Positions 9,202 through 18,621 are shown, counted from the stretch's first letter. The stretch: DNA of 31,633 nt from Clostridiaceae bacterium UBA5444 (GCA_002426575.1 DIRE01000086.1:1-31633); one strand, 5' to 3'. The notes: generated by a model from the sequence alone, not told the origin. A program made the numbers and translations.

Positions 9202-10097
9202 TGGCAAAAATAATTGAGTGCGTACCAAATTTTAGTGAGGGAATAGATAAAAAAAAGATAGAGGCAATTGTTGATGGAGTAAGAAAAACTGAAGGGGTTA
9301 AATTACTTGACTATTCCTCAGACAAAGACCATAACAGGAGTGTTGTAACATTTGTAGGAAGCCCTGAAGGGGTACTAGAGGCTGCCTTTAACCTAACTAA
9401 AATAGCATCAGAGACTATAGATATGACTCTTCACCATGGGGAACACCCAAGAATGGGGGCGGTTGATGTAATACCTTTCATTCCAGTATCTGAGGTTACA
9501 ATGGAAGAATGTATAGAAATTGCAAATAGGCTTGGAGAGAGGATTGGAAGAGAGCTAAGTATTCCTGTTTATCTTTATGAAGAGGCTGCAAAATGTGAAG
9601 GAAGAAGGAATCTTGCTGATGTAAGAAGGGGACAATACGAAGGATTCTTTGAAAAAATAAAGAAAGAGGAGTGGAAGCCAGACTTTGGCCCTTGCGTTAT
9701 GAATGTAAAGTCAGGGGCTGTAGCAGTAGGTGCAAGGGTTCCTCTTGTAGCTTTTAATGTAAATTTAGGAACCAACAATATAGATATTGCAAATAATATA
9801 GCAAAGAAAGTAAGGTTTATAGGCGGAGGACTAAGATGTGTAAAGGCAATGGGGGTTAAGCTTCAAGATAGGGATATTGTTCAGGTTTCAATGAACCTTG
9901 TAAATTATGAAAAGACAGCAGTTTACAGGGCCTTTGAAATGGTAAAGATGGAAGCTAAAAGGTATGGTGTACCCGTAGTCGGGAGTGAGGTTATTGGGCT
10001 TACCCCAATGAAGGCATTGATAGATTGTGCAGAATACTATCTGCAAATAGAGAACTTTAGCATGGATCAGATACTTGAAAATAGAATATCAGAATAG
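9201..10097 (+). CDS. ftcD: Glutamate formimidoyltransferase
   Basis: The enzyme moves the formimino group of N-formimino-L-glutamate to tetrahydrofolate, releasing glutamate. The 298-aa protein corresponds to the N-terminal half of the mammalian bifunctional FTCD. Landmarks are ECVPNFSEG at the N-terminus, LLDYSSDKDHNRSVVTFVG, and HHGEHPRMGAVDVIPF, where His82 aligns by position with the catalytic His82 of FTCD. Here the transferase and cyclodeaminase are separate adjacent genes, the usual arrangement in clostridia. The ATG overlaps the hutU stop by one base, with AAAGGAGG upstream at 9180-9187. Confidence 0.93.
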   Translation: MAKIIECVPNFSEGIDKKKIEAIVDGVRKTEGVKLLDYSSDKDHNRSVVTFVGSPEGVLEAAFNLTKIASETIDMTLHHGEHPRMGAVDVIPFIPVSEVTMEECIEIANRLGERIGRELSIPVYLYEEAAKCEGRRNLADVRRGQYEGFFEKIKKEEWKPDFGPCVMNVKSGAVAVGARVPLVAFNVNLGTNNIDIANNIAKKVRFIGGGLRCVKAMGVKLQDRDIVQVSMNLVNYEKTAVYRAFEMVKMEAKRYGVPVVGSEVIGLTPMKALIDCAEYYLQIENFSMDQILENRISE

Positions 10098-10107
10098 GAG
10101 TGGTCAA

Positions 10108-10731
10108 ATGTTTGTTGATATGACGATTGGAGAGTTTTTGGATAAAACTGCAGCAGGTACCCCAACACCTGGAGGGGGAAGTGTTTGTGCACTAACTGGT
10201 GCATTGGCGGCATCACTTTCTATAATGGTTGGAGAGCTTACAGTTAATAAAGACATTGATGAAAAGGTAAGAAAAGATGCCTTAGATACCATGGAGAAAA
10301 GCAAAATGCTTCTTGAAAAACTAAAAAAGGGGATAGATGAGGATCCTAAAGCCTTTGATAAAGTAATGGAAGCCATTAGACTGCCTAAAGTAAGTGACGA
10401 TGATAAAAAGAAGAGAATTGATTCTATTCAAAAGGCATTAAAAGAAGCTGCAGAAACCCCTTATGAGGTTGCTAAGCTTTGCATACAAGTAATGGAGGTT
10501 TCAATTCATATGCTAAAGATAGGAAACAAAAATGCTGCAAGCGATGCAGCAGTATCAGGCTATCTTGCATATGCAGCATTAAATGGGGCAATACACAATG
10601 TAAAAATAAATTTAAACTCTATTAAAGATGTGGATTATGTGAATGAAATGAAAAAGAATGTGGATAACATTCTATCAAAAAGTGAAGAACTCTTTGCCAC
10701 AGTAAAGTCTGAAGCAGACAGAGTAATATAA
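10108..10731 (+). CDS. fchA: Formimidoyltetrahydrofolate cyclodeaminase
   Basis: This enzyme releases ammonia from 5-formimino-THF to give 5,10-methenyl-THF. The 207-aa mostly helical protein has the family signature TPTPGGGSVCALTGALAASL near residue 15-34 and the later NKNAASDAAVSGYLAYAALNGAIHNVKIN segment. The frame is open back to 10075, but ATG 10108 is chosen because TAGGAGTGG lies just upstream (10095-10103) and the conserved domain starts right after it. It sits 10 bases after ftcD, so transferase and cyclodeaminase products can be made together. Confidence 0.92.
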   Translation: MFVDMTIGEFLDKTAAGTPTPGGGSVCALTGALAASLSIMVGELTVNKDIDEKVRKDALDTMEKSKMLLEKLKKGIDEDPKAFDKVMEAIRLPKVSDDDKKKRIDSIQKALKEAAETPYEVAKLCIQVMEVSIHMLKIGNKNAASDAAVSGYLAYAALNGAIHNVKINLNSIKDVDYVNEMKKNVDNILSKSEELFATVKSEADRVI

Positions 10732-10750
10732 TAGGCGGGCAGGCGATATA

Positions 10751-12001
10751 ATGGATATTTTAATTAAAAATATTTCACAGCTTGTAACCCCAAAGGGCAA
10801 TTCTCTAAAATGCGGCAAGGAAATGCTTGATGTATCTATAGTAGAGGATGGATGGGTATTAATTAAAGATGGCCTCATTGAAGAGGTGGGTAGTGGCAAT
10901 ATAAACGAGGACAAAGGAGTCCATATAATAGATGGAAGAGGGAAAACTGTATGCCCCGGGCTTATTGACCCTCATACCCATCTTATTCATGGAGGGTCTA
11001 GGGAAAATGAACTTGAGATGAAGCTAATGGGTGTACCTTATATAGATATACTAAAAAAGGGTGGGGGCATACTAAGCACTGTCAGAGAGACAAGGCGTTG
11101 TTCTAAAGAAGAGCTAAAGGAGAAAGCTAAAAAAAGCATGAATCAGATGATGCTTCATGGAACAACTACTTGTGAGGCAAAATCTGGTTATGGCCTTAAC
11201 TTTGAGGATGAGATAAAGTGCTTAGAGGCAGTTAGAGAATTAAATGAAGAACACCCACTAACCATTGTCCCTACATATATGGGAGCCCATGCAGTACCAG
11301 AGGAGTATAGTGATAAAAGGGGCGAATATGTAAAATTAATGAAAGAAAAGGTGATACCTTATATTTCCCAGGAAAAATTGGCGGAGTTTGTAGACTGTTT
11401 CTGCGAAGAAGGGGTTTTTACGGTGGATGAGTCTAGGGAAATCTTGGAATGCGCAATTGAGTATGGGTTTAAGGTAAAAATTCATGCAGATGAGATAAAA
11501 CCAATTGGAGGGGCTTGCCTTGCAGGGGAGCTTAAAGCAATATCTGCGGAACATCTTTTGGCGACTTCAACAGAAGGAATTATTTCTATGAAAGAAAATG
11601 GGGTGTGTCCAGTTCTTCTCCCAGCAACTTCTTTCTACCTTATGGCAGGTAGGTTTGCAGATGCAAGGAAAATGATAGAATATGGTCTTCCAGTTACATT
11701 AGCCACGGATTATAACCCGGGTACATGCCCCACAGAGTCTCTTCAGACAATAATGACATTTGCATGTTTTGGTATGAAGATGGTTCCCCGGGAGATAATA
11801 AGCGCAATGACAATAAATGCAGCCTGTGCCATAGATAGGCAAGACACTATAGGTACCATAGAACAAGGTAAAAATGCTGATATAGTAATATTTGATACAC
11901 CAAACTTAAATTATCTTATTTATCATTTCGGAATAAACCATGTGGATACAGTGATTAAAAATGGACATATTGTAGTTGAAAACCAAAGCTTAATGCTTTG
12001 A
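10751..12001 (+). CDS. hutI: Imidazolonepropionase
   Basis: HutI hydrolyses 4-imidazolone-5-propionate to N-formimino-L-glutamate, the substrate of FtcD. The 416-aa amidohydrolase has the metal-binding DPHTHLIHGGSRENE motif with His75 and His77, TTTCEAKSGYGLN, the second-shell KIHADEI and AEHLLATS motifs, and the ATDYNPGTCPTESLQ segment that closes the active site. The ribosome-binding site is weak (AGGCGGGCAGGCG). Gene position between fchA and fhs keeps the pathway genes in one transcript. Confidence 0.95.
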   Translation: MDILIKNISQLVTPKGNSLKCGKEMLDVSIVEDGWVLIKDGLIEEVGSGNINEDKGVHIIDGRGKTVCPGLIDPHTHLIHGGSRENELEMKLMGVPYIDILKKGGGILSTVRETRRCSKEELKEKAKKSMNQMMLHGTTTCEAKSGYGLNFEDEIKCLEAVRELNEEHPLTIVPTYMGAHAVPEEYSDKRGEYVKLMKEKVIPYISQEKLAEFVDCFCEEGVFTVDESREILECAIEYGFKVKIHADEIKPIGGACLAGELKAISAEHLLATSTEGIISMKENGVCPVLLPATSFYLMAGRFADARKMIEYGLPVTLATDYNPGTCPTESLQTIMTFACFGMKMVPREIISAMTINAACAIDRQDTIGTIEQGKNADIVIFDTPNLNYLIYHFGINHVDTVIKNGHIVVENQSLML

Positions 12002-12026
12002 CTTAAGTATTACGGGGGTGGCTCAT

Positions 12027-13697
12027 ATGAAAACAGATATAGAGATAGCCCAAGAGGCTAAAATGAAACCAATATTAGATATTGCTAAAGATTTAGGGCT
12101 TTTAGAAGATGATGTTGAGCTTTATGGAAAGTATAAAGCCAAAATATCTCAAGATGCCTTAAAAAGACTAGAGAATAAGGAAGAAGGAAAGCTGATACTT
12201 GTAACTGCAATAAACCCAACACCAGCAGGGGAAGGAAAGTCAACAGTTACAATAGGACTTGGAGATGCGTTAAATAAAATAGGGAAAAAAGCATCTATAG
12301 CACTTAGAGAGCCTTCTTTAGGTCCCGTGTTTGGGATTAAGGGGGGTGCAGCAGGAGGAGGGTATTCCCAAGTTGTGCCTATGGAGGATATAAACCTTCA
12401 TTTTACAGGGGATATGCATGCAATTACAGCTGCAAATAATTTGCTGTCTGCAGCAATAGATAATCATATACATCAAGGAAACAAGCTCTGTATTGATTCT
12501 AGGAGGATAATATGGAGAAGGGTTATGGATATGAATGACAGGGCTCTTAGAAACGTGGTGGTAGGCCTTGGAGGCAAGGCTAACGGATTTGTAAGAGAAG
12601 ACTCATTTATGATAACTGTTGCGTCAGAGATAATGGCAATACTATGTTTATCAAAGGATTTAATGGATTTAAAAAGTAGGATTGGAGATATACTTGTAGC
12701 TTATGATATAAATGGCGAGCCTATATTTGCTAGGGACTTAAAGGTACAAGGGGCAATGACTCTTTTGCTTAAGGACGCTATAAAGCCAAACCTTGTGCAG
12801 ACCCTTGAAAATACTCCTGCCTTTGTACATGGGGGGCCTTTTGCCAATATTGCCCATGGCTGCAATAGTATATTAGCTACAAAATGCGGCCTTAAGCTAT
12901 CCGATTATCTTGTTACAGAGGCTGGATTTGGAGCAGATCTTGGAGCAGAAAAGTTCTTGGATATAAAATGCAGGTTCGGGAATTTAGCCCCATCATGTGT
13001 TGTAATAGTTGCAACAGTTAGGGCATTAAAGCATCATGGAGGAGTGGCTTTAGATAAACTTAATATAGAAAATGTAGAAGCCACTCAAAAGGGTTTTTCT
13101 AATTTGGAAAAACAAATAGAGAATATTAAAAAGTATAAGGTGCCAGTAGTTGTTGCAATAAATAAGTTCTCGAGCGATACGGAAAAAGAGATTAATTGTA
13201 TAAAGAAAAAGTGCCGAATGTTAGGAGTTCCTGCAGAAGAAACAGAAGGCTTTACAAAAGGCGGGGAAGGCGGAATTGAACTTGCTAAACGTGTAGTTAA
13301 AGAGATAGAGAATGGAGAAAACCAATTTAAATTCTTATATGATGAAAAACTACCTATTATAGATAAAATAAATATAATTGTAAAAGAGATATACGGAGGG
13401 GATGGCGCAATATTTACAAAGACCGCCCAAAATCAGATAAAAGAGATAGAGAGATTAGGACATGATAAGCTGCCTATATGTATAGCAAAGACTCAATACT
13501 CATTATCAGATGATCCAAAACTGTTAGGAAGACCACAAGGATTTAAGGTTACAGTAAAAGAGGTTAGGCTCTCAAATGGTGCAGGATTTATCGTAGCACT
13601 CACAGGAGATATAATGACAATGCCAGGACTTCCAAAGACTCCCGCAGCAGAAAACATTGACATAGACAAAAACGGCAAAATAACAGGCCTATTTTAG
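12027..13697 (+). CDS. fhs: Formate-tetrahydrofolate ligase (10-formyl-THF synthetase)
   Basis: Fhs couples formate, ATP and THF to 10-formyl-THF and is reversible. In histidine fermentation the reverse direction would yield formate and ATP from formyl-THF derived from FtcD/FchA, once methenyl-THF is hydrolysed by FolD (not in the window). The nucleotide loop TPAGEGKST is at residues 65-73. Other marks are IALREPSLGPVFGIKGGAAGGG, AFVHGGPFANIAHGCNS and MPGLPKTPAA near the C-terminus. ATG 12027 gives 556 aa, the family's usual size; the upstream GTG 12018 is within the ribosome-binding site GGGGGTGG. Confidence 0.96.
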   Translation: MKTDIEIAQEAKMKPILDIAKDLGLLEDDVELYGKYKAKISQDALKRLENKEEGKLILVTAINPTPAGEGKSTVTIGLGDALNKIGKKASIALREPSLGPVFGIKGGAAGGGYSQVVPMEDINLHFTGDMHAITAANNLLSAAIDNHIHQGNKLCIDSRRIIWRRVMDMNDRALRNVVVGLGGKANGFVREDSFMITVASEIMAILCLSKDLMDLKSRIGDILVAYDINGEPIFARDLKVQGAMTLLLKDAIKPNLVQTLENTPAFVHGGPFANIAHGCNSILATKCGLKLSDYLVTEAGFGADLGAEKFLDIKCRFGNLAPSCVVIVATVRALKHHGGVALDKLNIENVEATQKGFSNLEKQIENIKKYKVPVVVAINKFSSDTEKEINCIKKKCRMLGVPAEETEGFTKGGEGGIELAKRVVKEIENGENQFKFLYDEKLPIIDKINIIVKEIYGGDGAIFTKTAQNQIKEIERLGHDKLPICIAKTQYSLSDDPKLLGRPQGFKVTVKEVRLSNGAGFIVALTGDIMTMPGLPKTPAAENIDIDKNGKITGLF

Positions 13698-13704
13698 AAT
13701 AAAT

Positions 13705-13737
13705 AAAAGGTAGTGCTTTAAGCAGGCGCTACCTTTT
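13705..13737. terminator. Bidirectional terminator between fhs and the cell-wall protein gene
   Basis: AAAAGGTAGTGC (13705-13716) pairs with GCGCTACCTTTT (13726-13737), with one G-T pair. It is flanked by A-rich sequence on the left and ends in Ts on the right, so it can serve both converging genes. Confidence 0.8.
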
Positions 13738-13753
13738 CACTCTTACCCCTTAC

Positions 13754-15868
13754 CTATTTCATGTTTACCAATATATCAGAAATAACACTATTCTTTACAG
13801 CCGCATCCCCACCTATTACGTTTATAGACTTAATATTATCGTGGTAAGGACTTATATAGTTTGTAATAGGCCTATTGTCTGATTTATTATTTACTAAGAA
13901 AATGTGAGAGCCTGTCAGTGATGCTAAAGGGGAACCAGATAAAGCATCAGGGAAGTTATCACCTGTTGCAAAATATATTGTATCCATATTAATGTCTTCA
14001 CTAAATCTTTTTGCTATAGTAATATTTGTATCATATCTATCCCTGCCAGATAACCTTTCTGCATTTGGGAATTTACTTAGCTGTGAGTCTGCTATTGCCT
14101 GCTGGCCTCCAATTATATAGGAGGTGCCGATCTTTTTATTTGCTAAATAATGCTCAACTGATTTTGGAATATTATTATTTTGTGTCAATATTATAGGAAT
14201 TTGGGATTTTGCAGCATAGGATGCAATTGAAAGTGCATCAGGGAAGTTTTCACCTGTTGCTACCACTATTTTATCAGCAGAGCCTATTTCTTCTGCAATG
14301 GCTATGGAGGTTTCATACCTATCATTTCCAGATATACGAGTACAATTAAGGCCTTTGTTTTCTAAATAAGATTCTATATTATTTGATATGGCGTTAGTTC
14401 CGCCTACTAGTATAATATTTTTCACATTTAATCTATCAAGTTCTGCATCAACCTTTGGGTCGAGCTTTTTTGAATTTGTAAGAAGAATTGGTGCATTATA
14501 TTTTTTTGCCAAAGGGGATGCACTTAGTGCATCAGGAAAGTTGTCTCCAGTTGCAATTACTGCGGTATCTGCACTTTGTGCATTTGGCCATCCAGTCTTT
14601 GATATTGCAACAGAGGTTTCATACCTATTTAATCCTACAATTGTATTAGGAAGCATGGTTAGATTTCTTTTAGGGTTATTTGGATCTAATGTTAAATCAT
14701 TTGAACTTACAACATTACCATCTTTATCTTTAGCATAGACTCTTATTGTAGATTTATATGATAATATACTATCACTTAAAGTCATACTGCCTCCTAAATA
14801 GGATGTGGTAAAGGTGCCAACTATAGAATCTCTGCCCTTGCTATCAGTTGTTGTCCTAACTGGAGTTGGAAGGGCCGATTCATCAGTAAAATCAATAACT
14901 GTATACTCTATATCTGAAGTATTATCGTCAATGCTCTCAGTCCAGCTTAATGTAAATGCACCATTATCAATATTGGTTAGTGCAAGTAAAGGTGCTGTAG
15001 GAGGAGTAGTATTTTTAGCAGATACACCTGAAATATTTGACCAATAATTATATAAACCAGGAACCTGCCATGCTAGAGGCAGTTTATAATTTTCTTGAGG
15101 GCAAAGGTTATACATGGAGCTTGAATACTCATACGAGCGCCCCTTATCTGAAGCAGCTTGGTCACGAATATCCTCAAAAGCAAAGCTTTTCTTGCCCATT
15201 GGGCTTCCATAAAGTTGTAAATAGTCGTCAGCAGCTATTTCAGCAGGATTCCACATATGGCTTCCATTATCAATATCTTTGTATGAATTTAGGTTTCTGA
15301 TTTTATAATAAGGAGACTTCATGGAATTTGAAAACTCTTTGTCTCCATGCTTGTTAATATAATAGTATGTAAAGTGATGGCCATATTCATGAGATAAAAC
15401 ATTAGCAAGTTCAGGAAAAGTAATTGTGTCACAGCCATATATTTCTATAAACCTTCCTTTTGCAAGCTTATATGAACCAGTTTTATTAGTCCACATTCCA
15501 TACCATATTCCACCAGTACCATTTCCATAAGGGTAATCTGGTATAAGGTCTATATTAGATAGATAGGATATCTCTTCCCCTATTCCATTTTTCAAAAGCT
15601 CATCATATACAGACTTTAATGCAGCAGTATCTGAGAATTTTTTGGAGAAGCTTCTTATTTCAACCCCGTTTTTCCCAGTGTAAGTGGCTAAAGGAGTCTT
15701 TGAGTAGGTGTTTTTTTGACTGTCTTCATCTAAGAATACTACATCTGATGTTTTTTGATGCTCATATTCGTGTAGATGTTCTTTTGGGAAAGCAGCAGAT
15801 GCCGTGTTTCCTAAGATAAATATTGCAATTAAAGCTACAGACAGTAATTTTTTTAATCTATTGATCAT
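13754..15868 (-). CDS. Secreted putative zinc metallopeptidase with FN3-like region and three CWB2 repeats
   Basis: The 704-aa protein starts with a signal peptide (MINRLKKLLSVALIAIFILG, then TASAA). The N-terminal domain has a zinc-site motif HEYGH at residues 160-164, and EIAAD at 210-214, suggesting a gluzincin-like HEXXH plus downstream glutamate arrangement. I do not recognise the peptidase family. A region near 290-400 looks like a fibronectin type III-like fold (ALTNIDNGAFTLSWTESIDD). The C-terminal part (about 408-704) holds three cell-wall-binding type 2 repeats marked by NRYETSVAI, NDRYETSIAI and DRYDTNITIA, each followed by ATG(D/E)NFPDALS and a VGG or IGG. In Clostridioides such repeats hold proteins non-covalently to the wall. 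The start has GGGGGCG upstream. The gene stands alone, convergent to fhs. Confidence 0.85.
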   Translation of the reverse strand: MINRLKKLLSVALIAIFILGNTASAAFPKEHLHEYEHQKTSDVVFLDEDSQKNTYSKTPLATYTGKNGVEIRSFSKKFSDTAALKSVYDELLKNGIGEEISYLSNIDLIPDYPYGNGTGGIWYGMWTNKTGSYKLAKGRFIEIYGCDTITFPELANVLSHEYGHHFTYYYINKHGDKEFSNSMKSPYYKIRNLNSYKDIDNGSHMWNPAEIAADDYLQLYGSPMGKKSFAFEDIRDQAASDKGRSYEYSSSMYNLCPQENYKLPLAWQVPGLYNYWSNISGVSAKNTTPPTAPLLALTNIDNGAFTLSWTESIDDNTSDIEYTVIDFTDESALPTPVRTTTDSKGRDSIVGTFTTSYLGGSMTLSDSILSYKSTIRVYAKDKDGNVVSSNDLTLDPNNPKRNLTMLPNTIVGLNRYETSVAISKTGWPNAQSADTAVIATGDNFPDALSASPLAKKYNAPILLTNSKKLDPKVDAELDRLNVKNIILVGGTNAISNNIESYLENKGLNCTRISGNDRYETSIAIAEEIGSADKIVVATGENFPDALSIASYAAKSQIPIILTQNNNIPKSVEHYLANKKIGTSYIIGGQQAIADSQLSKFPNAERLSGRDRYDTNITIAKRFSEDINMDTIYFATGDNFPDALSGSPLASLTGSHIFLVNNKSDNRPITNYISPYHDNIKSINVIGGDAAVKNSVISDILVNMK

Positions 15869-15992
15869 GTAATCGCCCCCATAAGTGTTTTATAAAGTTA
15901 TAATAACATATTATTATAAGAGTATGTTAGGTGATGCTAGATATTATTGACTCCAAATCTTTATACAAATAAAATATTTTATTGTTATGGTG

Positions 15993-16020
15993 TTGAATAT
16001 ATAAGATTTTGTGTTATGAT
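15993..16020 (+). promoter_or_regulatory. Candidate promoter of the decarboxylase operon
   Basis: TTGAAT (15993-15998) and TATGAT (16015-16020), spacer 16, lie 140 bases before the first gene. The rest of the 291-base gap from 15869 to 16159 is AT-rich. Within it I see only this promoter and a CodY-like sequence at 16062-16076. Confidence 0.45.
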
Positions 16021-16061
16021 ACAATTGTCGGGATTTTTTTGTAATGTTATATTTTTTATGT

Positions 16062-16076
16062 AATTCTAAAAAAATT
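16062..16076 (+). promoter_or_regulatory. Possible CodY-like operator
   Basis: AATTCTAAAAAAATT matches 12 of 15 positions of the CodY consensus AATTTTCWGAAAATT and lies about 40 bases downstream of the candidate promoter. In such AT-rich DNA chance matches are frequent, so this is weak. Confidence 0.2.
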
Positions 16077-16159
16077 TGTATTAAGCGGGACATAAATAGA
16101 CCAGCTTGGACAAGATATTATTAACTCTGCCATAGACTAATTTAAATAGGAGGGATAAC

Positions 16160-17713
16160 ATGAGTAAGATTGATGAATTGTTCGAACGCAAAGAGAAGAT
16201 TCAGCAAGGCGGAGGATCTACAGAAGTTGAAAAACAACATGAAAAAGGCAAGATGTCTGCAAGAGAGAGGATTAATTATCTTCTTGATGAAGGCAGCTTT
16301 GTTGAAATGGATGCATTTGTAAATCATAGATGTAGCAATTTCAATATGGAAGATATAAATACACCTGCAGAGGGCGTTGTTACAGGTTATGGTACCATAA
16401 ACGGAAGATTGGTATTTGTTTATGCTCAAGACTTTACTGTAATTAAAGGCGCTCTAGGCGAGATGCATGCAAAGAAGATATGCAAGGTTCTTGATATGGC
16501 AGTAAAAATGGGGGCACCTGTTATAGGAATAAATGATTCAGAGGGTGCAAGAATACAAGAAGGTGTAGATGCATTATCAGGATATGGCCAAATTTTCTAT
16601 AGAAACAGCAGGGCATCAGGCGTTGTACCTCAAATTTCTGTAATCCTAGGCACATGCGCGGGGGGAGCAGTATTTTCTCCTGCTTTAGCAGACTTTACAT
16701 TTATGGCTTCAGATACAAGCAAAATGTTTATTTCAAGTCCTAAGGCAATTAGTACAGCTACTGGGGAGGACATTTCAGAGGAAGACTTAGGAGGAGCAGC
16801 TATTTGTGGCAGCAAATCTGGAGTTGCAGATTTTGTTTTAAAAGATGATACAGAATGCCTAGATGGCGTTAAAAAACTTATAGGTTACCTTCCATCAAAC
16901 AATACTGAGATACCTTTAGGATTTGAATCTAAGGATGATTTAAATAGAAATATACCTGAATTAGATGAAGTCATTGCTGAGTTATCAGATGATGCTTCAG
17001 ATAAGGCCGTTGATATGAAGTATGTAATACAAACAATAGTTGACGATGGAGATTTCTTTGAGGTTAAGCAAGGCTTTGCTCAAAATATAATAGTAGGCTA
17101 TGGAAGAATAAATGGAAGGACTATTGGAATAGTTGCAAATCAGCCTATGGCTCTTTCAGGATTCTTAGATATGGATGCTGCAGATAAAGCTGCAAGATTT
17201 ATTAGAACTTGTGATGCATTTAATATTCCAATACTTAATCTTGTGGATGTTCCAGGTTTCTTGCCAGATGTAAACCAAGAGATGGGCGGAATAATAAATA
17301 ATGGAGCAAAAATGATATATGCTTATTCTGAAGCTACGGTTCCAAAGGTTACAATGATTGTAAGAAAAGCCTATGGAAGTGCATATGTTGCCATGTGCAG
17401 CAAAGAATTAGGAGCAGATGTGGTTTATGCATGGCCTAATGCAGAGATTGCAGTTACATCCCCTGATGGAATAGCAAATATTATATTTAAAAATGAAATA
17501 GAATCTGCAATAAACCCTGAAGAGGAATTAAACGCAAAAACTAAAGAATATAAAGATGAGTTTACAACACCTTATATTGCAGCTGAAAGAGGATATATTG
17601 ATGATGTTATAGTTCCATCAGAATCGAGACAGAGAATTGCCGCTGCATTTGAGATGCTGCAAAATAAAAGAGATAAGGGATTACCTAAAAAACACGGAAA
17701 TCTTCCCTTATAA
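16160..17713 (+). CDS. mmdA: Sodium-pumping acyl-CoA decarboxylase alpha subunit (carboxyltransferase), probably methylmalonyl-CoA
   Basis: This carboxyltransferase moves the carboxyl group from an acyl-CoA to biotin on the carrier subunit. The 517-aa protein is a complete two-lobed carboxyltransferase: the N-terminal lobe has HEKGKMSARERI and ILGTCAGGAVFSPALADF, and the C-terminal lobe has PGFLPDVNQEMGGIINNGAKMIYAYSEA and KAYGSAYVAMCS. Its length fits methylmalonyl-CoA decarboxylase or propionyl-CoA carboxylase beta rather than the longer (about 590 aa) glutaconyl-CoA decarboxylase alpha. Substrate is inferred, not proven. AGGAGGG precedes the ATG. It opens an operon with delta, biotin-carrier and beta genes, which makes a membrane sodium pump the best reading. 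Confidence 0.88.
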   Translation: MSKIDELFERKEKIQQGGGSTEVEKQHEKGKMSARERINYLLDEGSFVEMDAFVNHRCSNFNMEDINTPAEGVVTGYGTINGRLVFVYAQDFTVIKGALGEMHAKKICKVLDMAVKMGAPVIGINDSEGARIQEGVDALSGYGQIFYRNSRASGVVPQISVILGTCAGGAVFSPALADFTFMASDTSKMFISSPKAISTATGEDISEEDLGGAAICGSKSGVADFVLKDDTECLDGVKKLIGYLPSNNTEIPLGFESKDDLNRNIPELDEVIAELSDDASDKAVDMKYVIQTIVDDGDFFEVKQGFAQNIIVGYGRINGRTIGIVANQPMALSGFLDMDAADKAARFIRTCDAFNIPILNLVDVPGFLPDVNQEMGGIINNGAKMIYAYSEATVPKVTMIVRKAYGSAYVAMCSKELGADVVYAWPNAEIAVTSPDGIANIIFKNEIESAINPEEELNAKTKEYKDEFTTPYIAAERGYIDDVIVPSESRQRIAAAFEMLQNKRDKGLPKKHGNLPL

Positions 17714-17743
17714 AAATAAAAAGGGAATAGGAGGAGTCATAAC

Positions 17744-18094
17744 ATGAGCGTATTAGCAGAAAGCCTTTGGACAACTTTGATTTGTTTTACAATAGTTTTC
17801 CTTGTTCTTATTGTGTTGATATTTATAATGAAATTTCAACATTATGTAATTGAGAAAATAAACAGTATAGGGGCTAAAAAAAAACCTTCTCAAGCAACAG
17901 CAGTAGAGACTGCCCAAACAACGTATAATGCAGAGGAAGATGAAGAGTTAGTTGCAGTAATAACAGCAGCAATTGCAGCAGCTCTTGGAAGGCCAGCTTC
18001 AAGCCTAGTTGTAAAATCTATAAAAATGGTAGATACGGCTAATCCATCATGGGCAGATGCTGGAAGAAGAGAACAGATTGATTCAAGATTTTAA
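17744..18094 (+). CDS. mmdD: Decarboxylase delta/gamma-type membrane subunit (OadG family)
   Basis: This small (116 aa) protein has one N-terminal membrane helix (about residues 8-32, LICFTIVFLVLIVLIFIM) and a cytoplasmic tail. The tail carries the conserved EDEELVAVITAAIAAALGRP segment typical of OadG/MmdD subunits, which tether the carboxyltransferase to the beta subunit. A clear GGAGGAG ribosome-binding site precedes ATG 17744, 30 bases after mmdA. The assignment relies on the motif and on position between alpha and biotin-carrier genes. Confidence 0.85.
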   Translation: MSVLAESLWTTLICFTIVFLVLIVLIFIMKFQHYVIEKINSIGAKKKPSQATAVETAQTTYNAEEDEELVAVITAAIAAALGRPASSLVVKSIKMVDTANPSWADAGRREQIDSRF

Positions 18095-18149
18095 CTGTAT
18101 TTGGTATTTAATAAATTTTAACTCTATTTAATGATTGGAGGAATTTTAT

Positions 18150-18599
18150 ATGATGAGAAAGTTCAATGTAAGCGTAAATGGAAAAACATATGAGGTTGAA
18201 GTAGAAGAAGCAGGATCACAATCACAATCAGGTAGTGTTGTATCTCAAGTTGCACCTGTACCAAGGGCACAAGCGCCTAAAGCAGCAGCACCTGCACCTA
18301 AGGCAGCACCTGCACCAAAAGTTGAAGAGGTTACAAAAAAGGTAGAGGAACCCGTTAAAAAAGAAGCTGCAGTTGATTCAGCAGAAGGACTAACAATTTC
18401 ATGCCCAATGCCTGGCACAATACTAGCTGTTAATGTAAAGGTTGGAGATACAGTAAAAAGAGGAGACATACTATTTATACTTGAAGCAATGAAGATGGAA
18501 AATGAAATAATGACGGATAGAGACGGAAAAGTAACCAGTGTAGGAGTTTCAAAGGGAGCATCAGTAAACACTGGAGACTTACTTGCCACAATAGAATAA
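18150..18599 (+). CDS. mmdC: Biotin carrier subunit of the sodium-pumping decarboxylase
   Basis: This 149-aa biotinyl protein shuttles CO2 between the alpha and beta subunits. It begins with the short conserved segment RKFNVSVNGKTYEVEVEE, passes through an Ala/Pro/Lys-rich flexible linker (about residues 30-75) and ends in a biotinyl domain. The biotin attachment motif EAMKMEN places the modified lysine at residue 115, 34 residues from the end as usual. Starts at ATG 18150 and 18153 are both possible; TTGGAGGAA lies upstream at 18135-18143. Confidence 0.92.
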   Translation: MMRKFNVSVNGKTYEVEVEEAGSQSQSGSVVSQVAPVPRAQAPKAAAPAPKAAPAPKVEEVTKKVEEPVKKEAAVDSAEGLTISCPMPGTILAVNVKVGDTVKRGDILFILEAMKMENEIMTDRDGKVTSVGVSKGASVNTGDLLATIE

Positions 18600-18621
18600 A
18601 ACTTAGGAAGAGGTGACATAA

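Noticed and set aside
18245..18619. Minus-strand ORF opposite mmdC
   Set aside because: It is an antisense shadow of the Ala/Pro-rich biotin-carrier linker.
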